Counted from the first letter of the stretch, positions 8,083 to 16,450 are shown. The stretch is DNA of 21,944 bases from an uncultured Eubacteriales bacterium (GCA_934444365.1 CAKSCM010000025.1:1-21944); one strand, 5' to 3'. Notes: a model not told the origin generated them from the sequence alone. Program-made: numbers and translations.

Positions 8083-8252
8083 GTAAAAAGAAAGAGGGAT
8101 CGGGTAAGAGGTTACAGGAAAACAGATCCCAGGGGTTCGGAGATGGTTAAAATGTGCAATGTAATTGCAGACAAGAGTTTCGGTTCCCGGCGAATAAAAT
8201 AATATAAAATCCGGGAAAATAATTTATATTTAAATTTTCGGAGGTATGTATT
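8083..8252 (+). promoter_or_regulatory. Long structured 5' leader of hsp20
   Basis: The promoter predicts a leader of about 170 nt. GGGATC (near 8096) can pair with GATCCC (near 8125). GCAAT-GTA-ATTGC (near 8156-8168) forms a small hairpin, and CCCGG (8186-8190) can pair with CCGGG further on. An A/T-rich hairpin (GAAAAT...ATTTTC) sits directly before the GGAGG ribosome binding site. This layout is compatible with an RNA thermometer, as known for many small heat-shock genes. A 19-codon frame (8143-8202) exists inside, but its ribosome binding site spacing is poor. Confidence 0.4.
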
Positions 8253-8702
8253 ATGTTTGAACTCAGACCTTATTCACGTAAAAATAATTCCCTTTATAAT
8301 CCTTTCCGCGATATGGACGAATTTGAAAGACGTTTCTTTGAAAATCCGTTCGGTGTAGGCGGCGGAATGCTTGAAGAATTCAAGACCGACATAAAGGATG
8401 AGGGCGACCATTATGAGCTCGAGGCCGATTTGCCGGGCTTTGATAAGAAGGATATCCACGTCGATGTAAACGGCGATGTTCTTACGGTTAGCGCCGAGCG
8501 CCATTCGGAGCATGAAGAGAAGGACAAAAAGGGCAAGTATGTCCATTGCGAGCGTTCCTACGGCTCGTACAGCAGGCGGTTTAATGTTGAGGGCGTCAGT
8601 ACCGACGGCATGAAGGCCAAGTACGAAGACGGCGTTTTAAAGCTTACGTTACCTAAAAAGACGCCGACATTGCCCGAGTCGCATCACCTTGAAATCGAAT
8701 AA
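8253..8702 (+). CDS. Small heat-shock protein, Hsp20/alpha-crystallin family
   Basis: A 149-aa protein of standard Hsp20 length. The N-terminal arm (NPFRDMDEFERRFFENPF) is typical of Firmicutes Hsp20. The alpha-crystallin domain covers about residues 45-140, with DIKDEGDHYELEADLPGFDKKDIHVDV at its start and YEDGVLKLTLPKK at its end (the A-x-x-x-G-V-L-type signature). It acts as an ATP-independent holdase for unfolding proteins in the cytoplasm. Translation starts at an ATG with GGAGGT well placed. It has its own promoter, long leader and terminator, so it is monocistronic. Confidence 0.95.
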   Translation: MFELRPYSRKNNSLYNPFRDMDEFERRFFENPFGVGGGMLEEFKTDIKDEGDHYELEADLPGFDKKDIHVDVNGDVLTVSAERHSEHEEKDKKGKYVHCERSYGSYSRRFNVEGVSTDGMKAKYEDGVLKLTLPKKTPTLPESHHLEIE

Positions 8703-8716
8703 TCATACGGCAAGCG

Positions 8717-8748
8717 GGGAGCAGCTGAAAACTGCTCCCTTTTTTTTA
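8717..8748 (+). terminator. Terminator after hsp20
   Basis: An 8-bp stem, GGGAGCAG (8717-8724) with CTGCTCCC (8732-8739), and a long T-run. Confidence 0.9.
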
Positions 8749-8767
8749 TTCTTTATTATTTTTTCGC

Positions 8768-8796
8768 TTGACGAGGAGCTTTGTTGTATGTAGAAT
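8768..8796 (+). promoter_or_regulatory. Promoter of GH38-like gene
   Basis: TTGACG (8768-8773), a 17-bp spacer and TAGAAT (8791-8796). The start of transcription would be near 8803, leaving a very short leader before the AGGAG at 8817-8821. Confidence 0.6.
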
Positions 8797-8831
8797 ACAT
8801 TTGAAGTCCTAAAATGAGGAGATGAGTTGAT

Positions 8832-11192
8832 TTGGCGGAGCTTAAAAGGGTTTATTTTGTGCATCATTCGCATACCGATATAGGTTACACCGATGCACAG
8901 GAGGTCATAATTTCCCGTCAGGTGGAGTTTATAAAAAATGCGCTTAAGATAATGCGCGATGAGAAAAACAGCGGTTTTAAATGGAACTGCGAGACATTTT
9001 TCTGTGTCGAGCGGTTTTTAGAGGAAGCGACGGATTCCGAAAAAGAGGAGTTTTTCGAGCGGGTAAGGCAAAACCGCATAGGAATATCGGGTACATATCT
9101 TAATTTTACCGATCTTGCCGGTATCGAGGAGTTAAGGTTCAAGGCTCAAAAAGCCGCAAGGGTCTTAAAGGAGCATTCGCTCGGGCTTAAAACGGCTATG
9201 AATGCGGATATCAACGGTATATCTATGGGTCAGCGCGACGCTCTTATAGACGCGGGCGTTGAGTTTTTATTTATGAATATTCATGCCTGTCACGGAAAAC
9301 CGCCGATGTGGCGCAACCAGATTCCCTTTAAATGGGTTTCAAAGGATTCCTCGCGCGAGCTGCTTGTTTTCAGCGGCGAGCACTATAATCTCGGCAATTT
9401 TATGGGATTTAAGCCCTGCGGAACCGACACCTATGCAAACGGCGGCCCGGATGACGGCTTTGTCGCCGAGTTTGATCGGAACATGCATGAATACTACAGC
9501 GAATGTGAGTCGGACGGCTATTCCTATCCGTTTTTAATTTCGGGAATATCGGGAGTTTTCAGCGATAATGCGCCGCCGAATGTCGATATTTTACGTCTTT
9601 GCGAGGGACTCAACAGGCTCGGAAAAACGGAATATAAAATGGTTACCCTCGATGAGCTGTATGAAATACTGAAAAATGAGCTTGATTTCGATGCTCTGCC
9701 CAGGGTAAGCGGCGATATGAACGACTGGTGGGCAAGCGGTATAGGCTCTATTCCGTACGCCGCAAAGCATTACCGTGCGGCTCTTAGGAACTTTAAAAGG
9801 GCAAAGGGCATTGTCCCGGATATAACCGAAAAAAATCCTCATCTTTGCGAAAAAACGACCGAGGATCTGCTGCTTTTTGCCGAGCATACCTTCGGCCATT
9901 CGGCAAGCGTTTCCAACCCGTTTGAGACAATGGTTTATGAGCTTTCGGCCAGAAAGATCGCATATGCGACAAATGCCTTTGCTTCGTCGGTTACCTTGCT
10001 CGAAAAGGCGAAAAAAGAGCTTGGCGCGAAGGTGGATTGTTACGGTGTAAATGGAACCGTAAAGGCCGTTTGCCCGGGAAATACCTCGGGGCGGTATCCC
10101 GTTAATTTTTATATAGAAACTCTCTTTGGCAAGAGCTTTGAGGTGAAAAGGGAGGATACCGGCGAAAAAATGGTGATTCAGTGCACCCCTCATCCGCGCG
10201 GAACACTGGTTACATTTATTGATGAATTTGAGTCAAAGGGCACTAATTTATACAGCTTTAACGAGATTCCGTCGCCAAAGCAAAGCATTGCACCGTACCG
10301 GTCGGTCTTTGCCGGCTCCGACGGCGTAAGGGATATTATAAACGATGAGGATAAAGAGACCTTTAATCTTCCCTACCGTCTCGAAAGCGAGCGCTTTAAG
10401 ATCGAATACAGTGTAGGACGGGGATTTACCTCATTTTTTGACAAGGCGGCAAAAAAAGAGCTGCTGGGTGAGGGCGAATATCCGCTTTTTACCCCGGTTT
10501 TTGAGCTTACAAAAACCAATATCATAGGCGATGTGGCCCCGAGAAACCGTCTCGGACGTAATATAAGGGGAGTCGGCTCGAAGCGATTTGTCGGTAAGCT
10601 GATTTCGGTTGATCCATGGCACTCCGGTCCGGTTTTCAGCGAGGTAAGATTGGGCTTTGACCTTTTCGGAACAAGAGAATGCGCGGTGGTAATAAAGCTT
10701 TATAAAACCTTGCCGAGGATAGAGGCGAGACTCCTTATTGCGAAGGAGCTGCCAAGCGGAATCGAGAGCATTTTCCTGCCGATTACCCCTGCCGGGACTC
10801 TGAACACCTGGCTTATAAAGGGGAGCGAGGCATTTAAAGCCGGTGTGGATCAGTTGCCGGGCAGCTGTATGGATTATTATGTAAACGATGACGGAGCCAT
10901 AGCCGATACCGAAAATGCGAGGTATCTTATAGGTGCGCCGGATGTTCCGCTCTTGTATGCAGGAAAGCTTGAGCATCACCCGATACAGCTTTGCGATAAC
11001 AATCCCGAAAACGGAAAGCGCCCGGTTTATTCGTGGGTCATGAATAACGTCTGGGAGACGAATTTCAGTGTCGATCAGTCGGGTTGCGGTGAGTTTTTAT
11101 ATACCCTTATGCCCTGCGATATTGCCGATAGCGATAAAGCCTTCGAAAAGCTCGAAAGCGATAATTTGGGTATATGTACCTTTGCAATCTGA
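8832..11192 (+). CDS. GH38-like (alpha-mannosidase superfamily) glycosidase
   Basis: A 786-aa protein without a signal peptide, so cytoplasmic. It opens with RVYFVHHSHTDIGYTD, the GH38 N-terminal pattern whose His-x-Asp (residues 14 and 16) binds zinc. NADINGISMG (about residue 120-130) is a candidate for the catalytic Asp region, and an AEHTFGHSASVSNPFE segment occurs near 350-365. The rest is beta-rich, as in GH38 C-terminal domains. The start codon is TTG at 8832, chosen because AGGAG lies 10 bases upstream and because it places the HxD motif at the normal distance; an ATG at 8822 is followed at once by a stop. It stands alone, with its own promoter and terminator and no adjacent transporter or sugar regulator. 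The substrate is unknown; this branch often carries a domain of unknown function rather than proven mannosidase activity. Confidence 0.75.
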   Translation: MAELKRVYFVHHSHTDIGYTDAQEVIISRQVEFIKNALKIMRDEKNSGFKWNCETFFCVERFLEEATDSEKEEFFERVRQNRIGISGTYLNFTDLAGIEELRFKAQKAARVLKEHSLGLKTAMNADINGISMGQRDALIDAGVEFLFMNIHACHGKPPMWRNQIPFKWVSKDSSRELLVFSGEHYNLGNFMGFKPCGTDTYANGGPDDGFVAEFDRNMHEYYSECESDGYSYPFLISGISGVFSDNAPPNVDILRLCEGLNRLGKTEYKMVTLDELYEILKNELDFDALPRVSGDMNDWWASGIGSIPYAAKHYRAALRNFKRAKGIVPDITEKNPHLCEKTTEDLLLFAEHTFGHSASVSNPFETMVYELSARKIAYATNAFASSVTLLEKAKKELGAKVDCYGVNGTVKAVCPGNTSGRYPVNFYIETLFGKSFEVKREDTGEKMVIQCTPHPRGTLVTFIDEFESKGTNLYSFNEIPSPKQSIAPYRSVFAGSDGVRDIINDEDKETFNLPYRLESERFKIEYSVGRGFTSFFDKAAKKELLGEGEYPLFTPVFELTKTNIIGDVAPRNRLGRNIRGVGSKRFVGKLISVDPWHSGPVFSEVRLGFDLFGTRECAVVIKLYKTLPRIEARLLIAKELPSGIESIFLPITPAGTLNTWLIKGSEAFKAGVDQLPGSCMDYYVNDDGAIADTENARYLIGAPDVPLLYAGKLEHHPIQLCDNNPENGKRPVYSWVMNNVWETNFSVDQSGCGEFLYTLMPCDIADSDKAFEKLESDNLGICTFAI

Positions 11193-11221
11193 TATACGGA
11201 CAGCCGAATAATTAAGGGGTC

Positions 11222-11260
11222 AAAAGCCCGGTGCTTGTATATGTCAAACACCGGGCTTTT
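11222..11260 (+). terminator. Terminator after GH38-like gene
   Basis: A perfect 12-bp stem, AAAAGCCCGGTG (11222-11233) with CACCGGGCTTTT (11249-11260). The 240 bases that follow (to 11500) contain no convincing gene or structure. Confidence 0.88.
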
Positions 11261-11500
11261 GCTGTGTTATTACACTTAAAGATTGAGTTTTAAACCGAAA
11301 ATATGTTGCGAAAGCAGCGAGACGGCTTGCGAAAACGTTCGTGATACATTATATTTATAGGTGAGAAAATACGGCGGCTTTTTTGTAAGGCTTTCAGGAA
11401 AACCGTTTTGAAAAATCCTTTAAACACGAAAAATCCGCCGGTAAAAAACGGTGAAAAAAGCAGTGCGGTTTTGAAAAGTAATATAATATCAGATATTTTC

Positions 11501-11701
11501 TTAGGTGCCGCTGTTGTTGTTGCTGACAGCCGCGGTATTATCGGTATTCAGATTATCAAGCGCATATTGCAGGCACTGCACGACGATCTTATTCATCGAA
11601 GTTTTATATCCACCGGCCAAACGATCGAGCTGTTCGATTATATTTACGGGAATACGGAAGGTTTTATCGACCGATTCAAATCCCTTTTCAAGTTCAAGCA
11701 C
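11501..11701 (-). CDS. Ribbon-helix-helix-type small DNA-binding protein
   Basis: A 66-aa protein. TFRIPVNIIEQLDRLAGGYKTSMNKIVVQCLQYALDNL has the beta-strand, helix, helix pattern of ribbon-helix-helix (Arc/CopG-like) proteins, with the strand at about residues 14-18 and two helices after it. The tail is Asn/Thr/Ser-rich. The start is GTG at 11701, supported by AGAGGTGA about 7 bases upstream. No toxin gene follows, so an antitoxin role is not supported; it may be a small repressor or nucleoid-type protein. It is divergent from the ogt-HD pair and may regulate it or itself. Confidence 0.6.
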   Translation of the reverse strand: MLELEKGFESVDKTFRIPVNIIEQLDRLAGGYKTSMNKIVVQCLQYALDNLNTDNTAAVSNNNSGT

Positions 11702-11776
11702 GTTTTGTCACCTCTGTACTGTTATTATGCACCGGATTCAAACGTAATTATATAAGTGATTTATCTTGCAAAAGCA

Positions 11777-11806
11777 TTGCAAAGGCGTAATTGCTGATGA
11801 TATAAT
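11777..11806 (+). promoter_or_regulatory. Promoter of ogt operon
   Basis: TTGCAA (11777-11782), an 18-bp spacer and TATAAT (11801-11806). The leader is about 95 nt. Confidence 0.6.
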
Positions 11807-11909
11807 CACTGTGAAGTGAGCGTTGTTTTAAGCAGATTTGTGCCGTCATCGGACAGCGGTTTTCGGCCGGGGCTCGGCAGAATTTCGACATATTTTTGAG
11901 GTGTGGGTT

Positions 11910-12443
11910 ATGATATTCATTCAGCATTATAATTCTCCGCTGGGCGGAATACTGCTTGCGGCGGATGAGGTCGGTATAAGAGGGCTTTGGTTTAACGGGC
12001 AAAAATACTTTGCGCGCGATTTGCCGGCGGAGCGCACCGAACAAAATACACCCGCTCTTTCGGCGGCTAAGCGCTGGCTGGATATCTATTTTGCAGGTGT
12101 AAATCCGGACTTTTTACCGCCGCTGCACCCGGTCGGCTCGGCCTTTCGCCGGGAGGTATGGGACATCCTTTTGCAAATCCCTTACGGGCAGACTACGACC
12201 TACGGCGAGATTGCGCGTCAGCTCGCGGCAAAACGCGGGCTTCCTCGGATGTCCGCCCAGGCCGTCGGCGGTGCGGTAGGACATAATGAAATTTCCGTTA
12301 TCATTCCCTGTCACAGAGTGGTCGGTACAAGCGGCAGCCTTACCGGCTACGCCGGGGGAATTGACAAAAAGGTAAAGCTGCTGGAACTGGAGCATACCGA
12401 TATGAGCCGTTTTTTTATACCGGAAAAGGGAACGGCGCTTTGA
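11910..12443 (+). CDS. ogt: Methylated-DNA--protein-cysteine methyltransferase
   Basis: A 177-aa DNA repair protein that removes the methyl group from O6-methylguanine onto its own cysteine. The active-site motif PCHRVVG is present, with the acceptor Cys at about residue 134. The preceding helix-turn-helix region (FRREVWDILLQIPYGQTTTYGEIARQL) and the AVGGAVGHNEISVIIPCHR block are canonical. The frame is open to 11838, but the ATG at 11910 has a well-placed GAGGTG and gives the normal Ogt start (MIFIQHYNSPLGG). The next gene begins 14 bases after the stop, so the two are co-transcribed. Confidence 0.93.
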   Translation: MIFIQHYNSPLGGILLAADEVGIRGLWFNGQKYFARDLPAERTEQNTPALSAAKRWLDIYFAGVNPDFLPPLHPVGSAFRREVWDILLQIPYGQTTTYGEIARQLAAKRGLPRMSAQAVGGAVGHNEISVIIPCHRVVGTSGSLTGYAGGIDKKVKLLELEHTDMSRFFIPEKGTAL

Positions 12444-12457
12444 ACGGAGGGGGACGT

Positions 12458-12961
12458 ATGATAGTTGCGGTTTCGACGCAAAAGATGATTGAATTTTACG
12501 AAGGCAACATCCACGACATTGACCATTTTCTCAAGGTCTGGGCGATGGCAAGGACCATCGGGAAATTGGAGGGGCTTGACGGGCACACTCAGGAAATTCT
12601 GGAGCTTGCCGCCGTGGTGCATGATATTGCCTGCCCCTTATGCCGGGAAAAGTACGGAAATACCGACGGAAAACATCAGGAGGCGGAAAGCCCGGCGCTG
12701 ATAGAGGAGTTTTTTGAGGGACTGCCCGTCGGACGTCCCGATGTGGAGCGTGTTTCGTGGCTGGTTGCCCATCATCACACCTACACGAATATCAGCGGAC
12801 AGGATCATCAAATTCTGCTGGAGGCAGATTTTCTGGTCAACGCGAGTGAGAGCGGCTACGCACGATCGGCAATCGAGAATTTCCGCGAGCGAATGTTTCG
12901 TACTGCCGCCGGTAAGGAGATTTTGGACAGTATGTATCTGAAATGCGAGAAGAAAATATAA
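12458..12961 (+). CDS. HD-domain phosphohydrolase
   Basis: A 167-aa protein with an HD-type metal-dependent phosphohydrolase fold. The first ligand His is in NIHDIDHFLKVW (about residues 18-23), the HD pair is in ELAAVVHDIACP (about 52-60), and HHH occurs in LVAHHHTYTNIS (about 108-113). The short form lacks any nucleotidyltransferase or response-regulator domain. The substrate is unknown; small HD proteins act on nucleotides or phosphate esters. The ATG at 12458 is preferred over the in-frame TTG at 12440 because GGAGGGGG precedes it. It is the second gene of the ogt operon, which may suggest a nucleotide or DNA-damage link, but this is inference. Confidence 0.8.
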   Translation: MIVAVSTQKMIEFYEGNIHDIDHFLKVWAMARTIGKLEGLDGHTQEILELAAVVHDIACPLCREKYGNTDGKHQEAESPALIEEFFEGLPVGRPDVERVSWLVAHHHTYTNISGQDHQILLEADFLVNASESGYARSAIENFRERMFRTAAGKEILDSMYLKCEKKI

Positions 12962-13033
12962 GCCCTCCCGATCGGCTCCTTTGCGGCGGTCTTTGAACTT
13001 TAGATTCCGCCGCGCTTAGAATATTGTTTATAC

Positions 13034-13071
13034 AAAACAGCCGTAATCCTTTCGGACTACGGCTGTTTTTG
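13034..13071. terminator. Bidirectional terminator between convergent operons
   Basis: AAAACAGCCGTA (13034-13045) pairs with TACGGCTGTTTT (13058-13069), with an inner TCC/GGA extension. It serves the HD gene from the left and the InlB-repeat gene from the right. Confidence 0.88.
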
Positions 13072-13138
13072 TGCATTGTGAAATTATAAACGGAGGTTTG
13101 ATTTTTATACTACGACAAAGGCTATAAGGTAAAACAAA

Positions 13139-14335
13139 TTAATATGTTTCCAGCCAGTCGGTTTTATAGCAGATATAGCCGTTTTCGATCCACGACTTCA
13201 TTTCAACAAGCTTGCCGTGTGTGTCTTCCTGTAAAATCCCGAGCCCGACGCCGTTTTCAAAGCCTTCTGGCAGCTTCATGCGAATCGTTATTTCGCCGTC
13301 GAGTTCGGTAATCAAGGTGCCGTCGGTAGCTTTAAGACGTATCTCATAATAGCTTAGAACCGTCGAGGATTGTCCGTATTGTTCCTTGACCTTTTTGACA
13401 GCCTCCTCAGGCGGCGGCGCTATTTTTATAACGTCGAATGTCGCGCCATTCGGAACGGCACCTTCGGTTGCCGATATTATTATTTCTCCGTCGAGGAAGG
13501 ATAAATCCGCTATCGGTACAAACCTCGCTTCAATTTTATATTCTTTGGATTTTCCGTCTACATAGAACCTATAATGTGTATCTGTTTCGATCTGCTCCCA
13601 TCGGTTGGTCTTTTTGTTGTATTTATACCATCCGTCGAATGTATAGCCTGTTTCCGGAGAAGCGATTAATGTCATGTCGTGATAGCGGCCGTATGTATAA
13701 GTACCGCTTTCATTAACAGTTCCGCCGATGCTTGATGTTATTGTAACATCTGATTCTGAAAAATAAAAACGTGCCTCTATTTCGCAATCGGAATCTACGG
13801 TATATGAGTTGTTATAAAGTTTTCTGTTATTTACAAAATAGCCTTCAAAAACAGCATTTTCGTCATCTGGTTCGGCGTCTAAATAAATATTTTTTCCGGG
13901 AAAGATTTCTTCGGTTATTTCTTTGGTCTTGCGGTTATATTTACCCCGTAACGTACCGCCTTCGCCGGCTGTTACTTTTACAAGGCAAGCTACAGTAAAA
14001 TCGAACCGAATGTATTGAGGGGCGATGTTTTCTCCTGCTATCTTTATGGATGTACTGTGGGTTCCGCCGGGGAATCTGCCTTTCACCCGGACGGTAAAAG
14101 AACTGCTGGCTCCGCTTTCGATGCTTGGTATGCTGTCCGTGCTCAGAACAAATTTTGAATTATCCTGTCCGTAAGTATCTGTAAGGCTTACGGACAGCGG
14201 CCCGGTTGCATGACTGCCGTCATTTTCGATTTCGACGGTATGTACTTCTGTTTGTATGTATCCGTGTGACTGATATTCTTTTATCGCGCTCGCATTGTTT
14301 TTTAATTTTTTTTTATGGAATAAATGGTTTTCCAC
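13139..14335 (-). CDS. C-terminal half of secreted InlB-repeat protein (out of frame)
   Basis: The frame opens at a GTG (14335) with no ribosome binding site and no signal peptide, so independent translation looks unlikely. It overlaps the end of the upstream frame by about 34 bases at a run of nine A. After the shift the sequence runs through a beta-rich region (about residues 25-130) with conserved-looking CARDB/DUF11-type spacing. Two InlB-type divergent repeats follow (VTAGEGGTLRGKYNRK..., then VTITSSIGGTVNESGTYTYG...TFDGWYKYNKK), each leading to an EARF segment. The end is a module finishing WIENGYICYKTDWLETY. The protein is probably cell-surface or extracellular when joined to the upstream half. 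Function unknown. Alternative: a pseudogene or a sequencing indel in the homopolymer. Confidence 0.6.
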   Translation of the reverse strand: MENHLFHKKKLKNNASAIKEYQSHGYIQTEVHTVEIENDGSHATGPLSVSLTDTYGQDNSKFVLSTDSIPSIESGASSSFTVRVKGRFPGGTHSTSIKIAGENIAPQYIRFDFTVACLVKVTAGEGGTLRGKYNRKTKEITEEIFPGKNIYLDAEPDDENAVFEGYFVNNRKLYNNSYTVDSDCEIEARFYFSESDVTITSSIGGTVNESGTYTYGRYHDMTLIASPETGYTFDGWYKYNKKTNRWEQIETDTHYRFYVDGKSKEYKIEARFVPIADLSFLDGEIIISATEGAVPNGATFDVIKIAPPPEEAVKKVKEQYGQSSTVLSYYEIRLKATDGTLITELDGEITIRMKLPEGFENGVGLGILQEDTHGKLVEMKSWIENGYICYKTDWLETY

Positions 14336-15369
14336 ACGGCGTAAAGCGTAGTGTTTTTGTTATTTAAAAAGCCATCTTTCGGCTGATATTCAGCCTCGGT
14401 AGCCGTTTTGTCGGTCGACCATCCCAAAAACTCCTTTCCGTCATATTTCGGGATATCGCCGCTTAGGGTTAAAGAAATTCCGGGCTTTTTGATCTGCGGT
14501 TCGGGCGCGCCGGTTCCGCCGTTTGCGTCGTATGTTACAGTGTACGGAATATCCCAAACGGCATAAAGGGTTATATTATCTTGCGCTGTAAACTCAGCAC
14601 CTGCCTCATATTCGGGATCATTTTTTATTTTGTCTGTTGTCCAACCGAGAAATTCGTATTTCTCGTGGGTTGGTTTAACCGTACTGAGTTTAAATTTTGT
14701 ATTCCTTTTAAACGCCTGCGCTTCGGGAGCTCCGGTTCCGCCGTTTGCGTTATATGTAACGGTGCATTTGTTGCTGATATATCCTGTGCCGTTGCATCTT
14801 GTGCAGTTGACATAATAATGAACTACGCCTTTAATGCATTTAGAGCAAGTTGCCGATGCTTTGAGTTTTCCTTTGCCGCCGCAATTGGTGCAGGTTTCTC
14901 CGTGCGTATATCTTTTTACTCCGCTTCCGCCGCACACATAGCAATTGGGGTCGATGATTCCTAAAGACCCACCCCAGCACCGTGTGCACTTATAGGTTTT
15001 TGTTACCATAACAATACCATTGGTGCAATACGAACAAGCTACTTCTATGTATTTATTTCCGTGTCCGTCGCAAGAGGTGCAGGGTTTTTCCTTTTCGATC
15101 TCCCCGGTTCCAGAGCATTGTGGACAAGTATCCATATAATCTTCCATATCATCATGATCGCCGGAGGTATCGGCTTCCTCGGCCGAAGTTGTTGTAATAT
15201 TGACTTGGTTATTTTCATCATCCGGAGCAACTGCTGCATGGGTTGTGATATTTTCTTCAGCCAAAGCGGTTACCGCATTTTGTGTATAAGCCGGTGTCGT
15301 TACCGCAACACCGGAGAGTAAAACGACTGTCATAAAGATGCATAAAAGCTTTTTAAAAAACGATTTCAA
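14302..15369 (-). CDS. Secreted protein with eight DnaJ-type zinc-finger motifs and InlB repeats (N-terminal half)
   Basis: A 355-aa protein. A signal peptide occupies about residues 1-30 (FFKKLLCIFMTVVLLSGVAVTTPAYT). An acidic linker follows, then eight CxxC motifs (CPQC, CTSC, CSYC, CTRC, CYVC, CTNC, CSKC, CTRC; about residues 85-200), most with the GxG tail of DnaJ zinc fingers. Two InlB-type repeats come next (VTYNANGGTGAPE...LYAVWD and VTYDANGGTGAPE...LYAVWK). The start is TTG with AGGAGGT 8 bases upstream. It lies 43 bases after the lipoprotein gene on the same strand, so they form an operon. The frame stops just after a run of nine A; a -1 shift there continues into the next frame. Export of a DnaJ-like finger cluster is unusual; metal binding or thiol chemistry at the cell surface is inferred only. 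Confidence 0.75.
   Translation of the reverse strand: MKSFFKKLLCIFMTVVLLSGVAVTTPAYTQNAVTALAEENITTHAAVAPDDENNQVNITTTSAEEADTSGDHDDMEDYMDTCPQCSGTGEIEKEKPCTSCDGHGNKYIEVACSYCTNGIVMVTKTYKCTRCWGGSLGIIDPNCYVCGGSGVKRYTHGETCTNCGGKGKLKASATCSKCIKGVVHYYVNCTRCNGTGYISNKCTVTYNANGGTGAPEAQAFKRNTKFKLSTVKPTHEKYEFLGWTTDKIKNDPEYEAGAEFTAQDNITLYAVWDIPYTVTYDANGGTGAPEPQIKKPGISLTLSGDIPKYDGKEFLGWSTDKTATEAEYQPKDGFLNNKNTTLYAVWKTIYSIKKN
14306..14314 (-). other. Slippery A9 run at the frame junction
   Basis: On the coding (minus) strand, nine consecutive A follow ...TCC AT. In the upstream frame the codons read ATA AAA AAA AAT TAA. A heptamer A AAA AAA in the correct phase allows a -1 slip that bypasses the stop and reads AAA AAA AAA TTA AAA AAC into the downstream frame. 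One extra A added by transcriptional slippage would do the same. Confidence 0.65.
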
Positions 15370-15412
15370 AGCAGATTACCTCCTTGAGAATATATTATTA
15401 ATCTGATTACTG

Positions 15413-16450
15413 CTAAACTTGCATATACAACACGGCATAATAATTTGTAGGGGATTTGCCGTAGGGGACATGGCTATCCATAATACCGTCCCGTTTCATG
15501 TTTCCCTGCAAAGTGCCTCTATCGTAGTCGTACATGAGTACTATATCATTACTGATAACGTAATTATTTTTATCGTAAGTGATACAATGCAGACTGGCTG
15601 ACTTTCCTTTTGAAACGGAAACGTCTAAATGTACTTCATAGTCCATTGTGCTTGAAAAATGCTCATGGTCATAGTCGAAGGTAGTTATATCGAGCGAATT
15701 AATGTCAACATATGCAAGGGTTCTTGTGTTATCGGGATCGCGGTGTTCGTATCGGTCGTACCAGATTAAAAGGAATCCGTCAACTGTTTTAGTGTGTTTT
15801 GTTCCGCAACCGTAGATATTGTTTCCGGCGCCTTGATACAAAAAGGTCCCTCCTAATTTTTGCGGCGCTTGGCTTGAAGGTTTGTCGACGGTTTGCCCGG
15901 AACTGTAACCGACGTCATTATCGCTTTCGGTATTGTCGGCATGCGTTTGGCTACTGTCAGGAGTGCTGCTGTTTATGATATTATCGTCGTCGGTATCGTA
16001 AGCGTCGGATATCCTCACCCAGCCGCCGGTGTCGAGCCTTCCCCAAACCCGGTACTGTATGCCGACAAGTATTTCCCTTTCTTCGACGATAGTGATGGTT
16101 CGATGATCGGTAATACGATACAAAACCTCAGACGAATAACCCGGCGCCTCAAAAACGCCGAGACGGTTGCTTAAAACCTTTATTTCGTAAGGGAAAGCGT
16201 CGTGTTCGGACTCGGTATAGCCCATGGTATAATCGGTGTTTTGGCTATAATCGTAATAATCAAAATCATCAAAATTGCCGGCGCTTATGTCGTTATAATC
16301 CGACGGCTCCGTGGTCACGTCTGTTACATCGCTCGCAATATCTGTGCCGCTTAATTGTGAGCTTTCGTCGGAAGACTCTTTGCCGCCGCATCCGCCGAAG
16401 AGCAAAGAAACTAAAAGGCATAAACACATTATTTTATTTGTATAACGCAT
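15413..16450 (-). CDS. Lipoprotein with SH3-like domain
   Basis: A 345-aa predicted lipoprotein. The N-terminal hydrophobic segment ends in a lipobox-like LLFGGC (Cys at about residue 21). An acidic Asp/Ser/Tyr-rich linker follows to about residue 90. Then comes a bacterial SH3-like module (YEIKVLSNRLGVFEAPGYSSEVLYRI...GGWVRISDAYD, about 90-155). A second Ser/Asp linker and a C-terminal beta-rich domain (about 200-345) follow, without a recognised family. The frame begins at a GTG (16456), but the ATG at 16450 is better spaced from the TCAGGTGG site. It is the first gene of an operon with the zinc-finger/InlB protein, pointing to a joint surface function. Confidence 0.7.
   Translation of the reverse strand: MRYTNKIMCLCLLVSLLFGGCGGKESSDESSQLSGTDIASDVTDVTTEPSDYNDISAGNFDDFDYYDYSQNTDYTMGYTESEHDAFPYEIKVLSNRLGVFEAPGYSSEVLYRITDHRTITIVEEREILVGIQYRVWGRLDTGGWVRISDAYDTDDDNIINSSTPDSSQTHADNTESDNDVGYSSGQTVDKPSSQAPQKLGGTFLYQGAGNNIYGCGTKHTKTVDGFLLIWYDRYEHRDPDNTRTLAYVDINSLDITTFDYDHEHFSSTMDYEVHLDVSVSKGKSASLHCITYDKNNYVISNDIVLMYDYDRGTLQGNMKRDGIMDSHVPYGKSPTNYYAVLYMQV

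Noticed and set aside
8143..8202. 19-codon frame inside the hsp20 leader
   Set aside because: The GGAG touches the ATG, leaving almost no spacing, and nothing suggests a leader-peptide mechanism; kept only as a note in the leader entry.
11501..11701. Toxin-antitoxin module for the ribbon-helix-helix gene
   Set aside because: No toxin-like reading frame lies downstream or upstream on the same strand.
11408..11755. Plus-strand frame overlapping the ribbon-helix-helix gene
   Set aside because: It lies antisense to a minus-strand gene with a good ribosome binding site and a recognisable fold; its own sequence has no domain.
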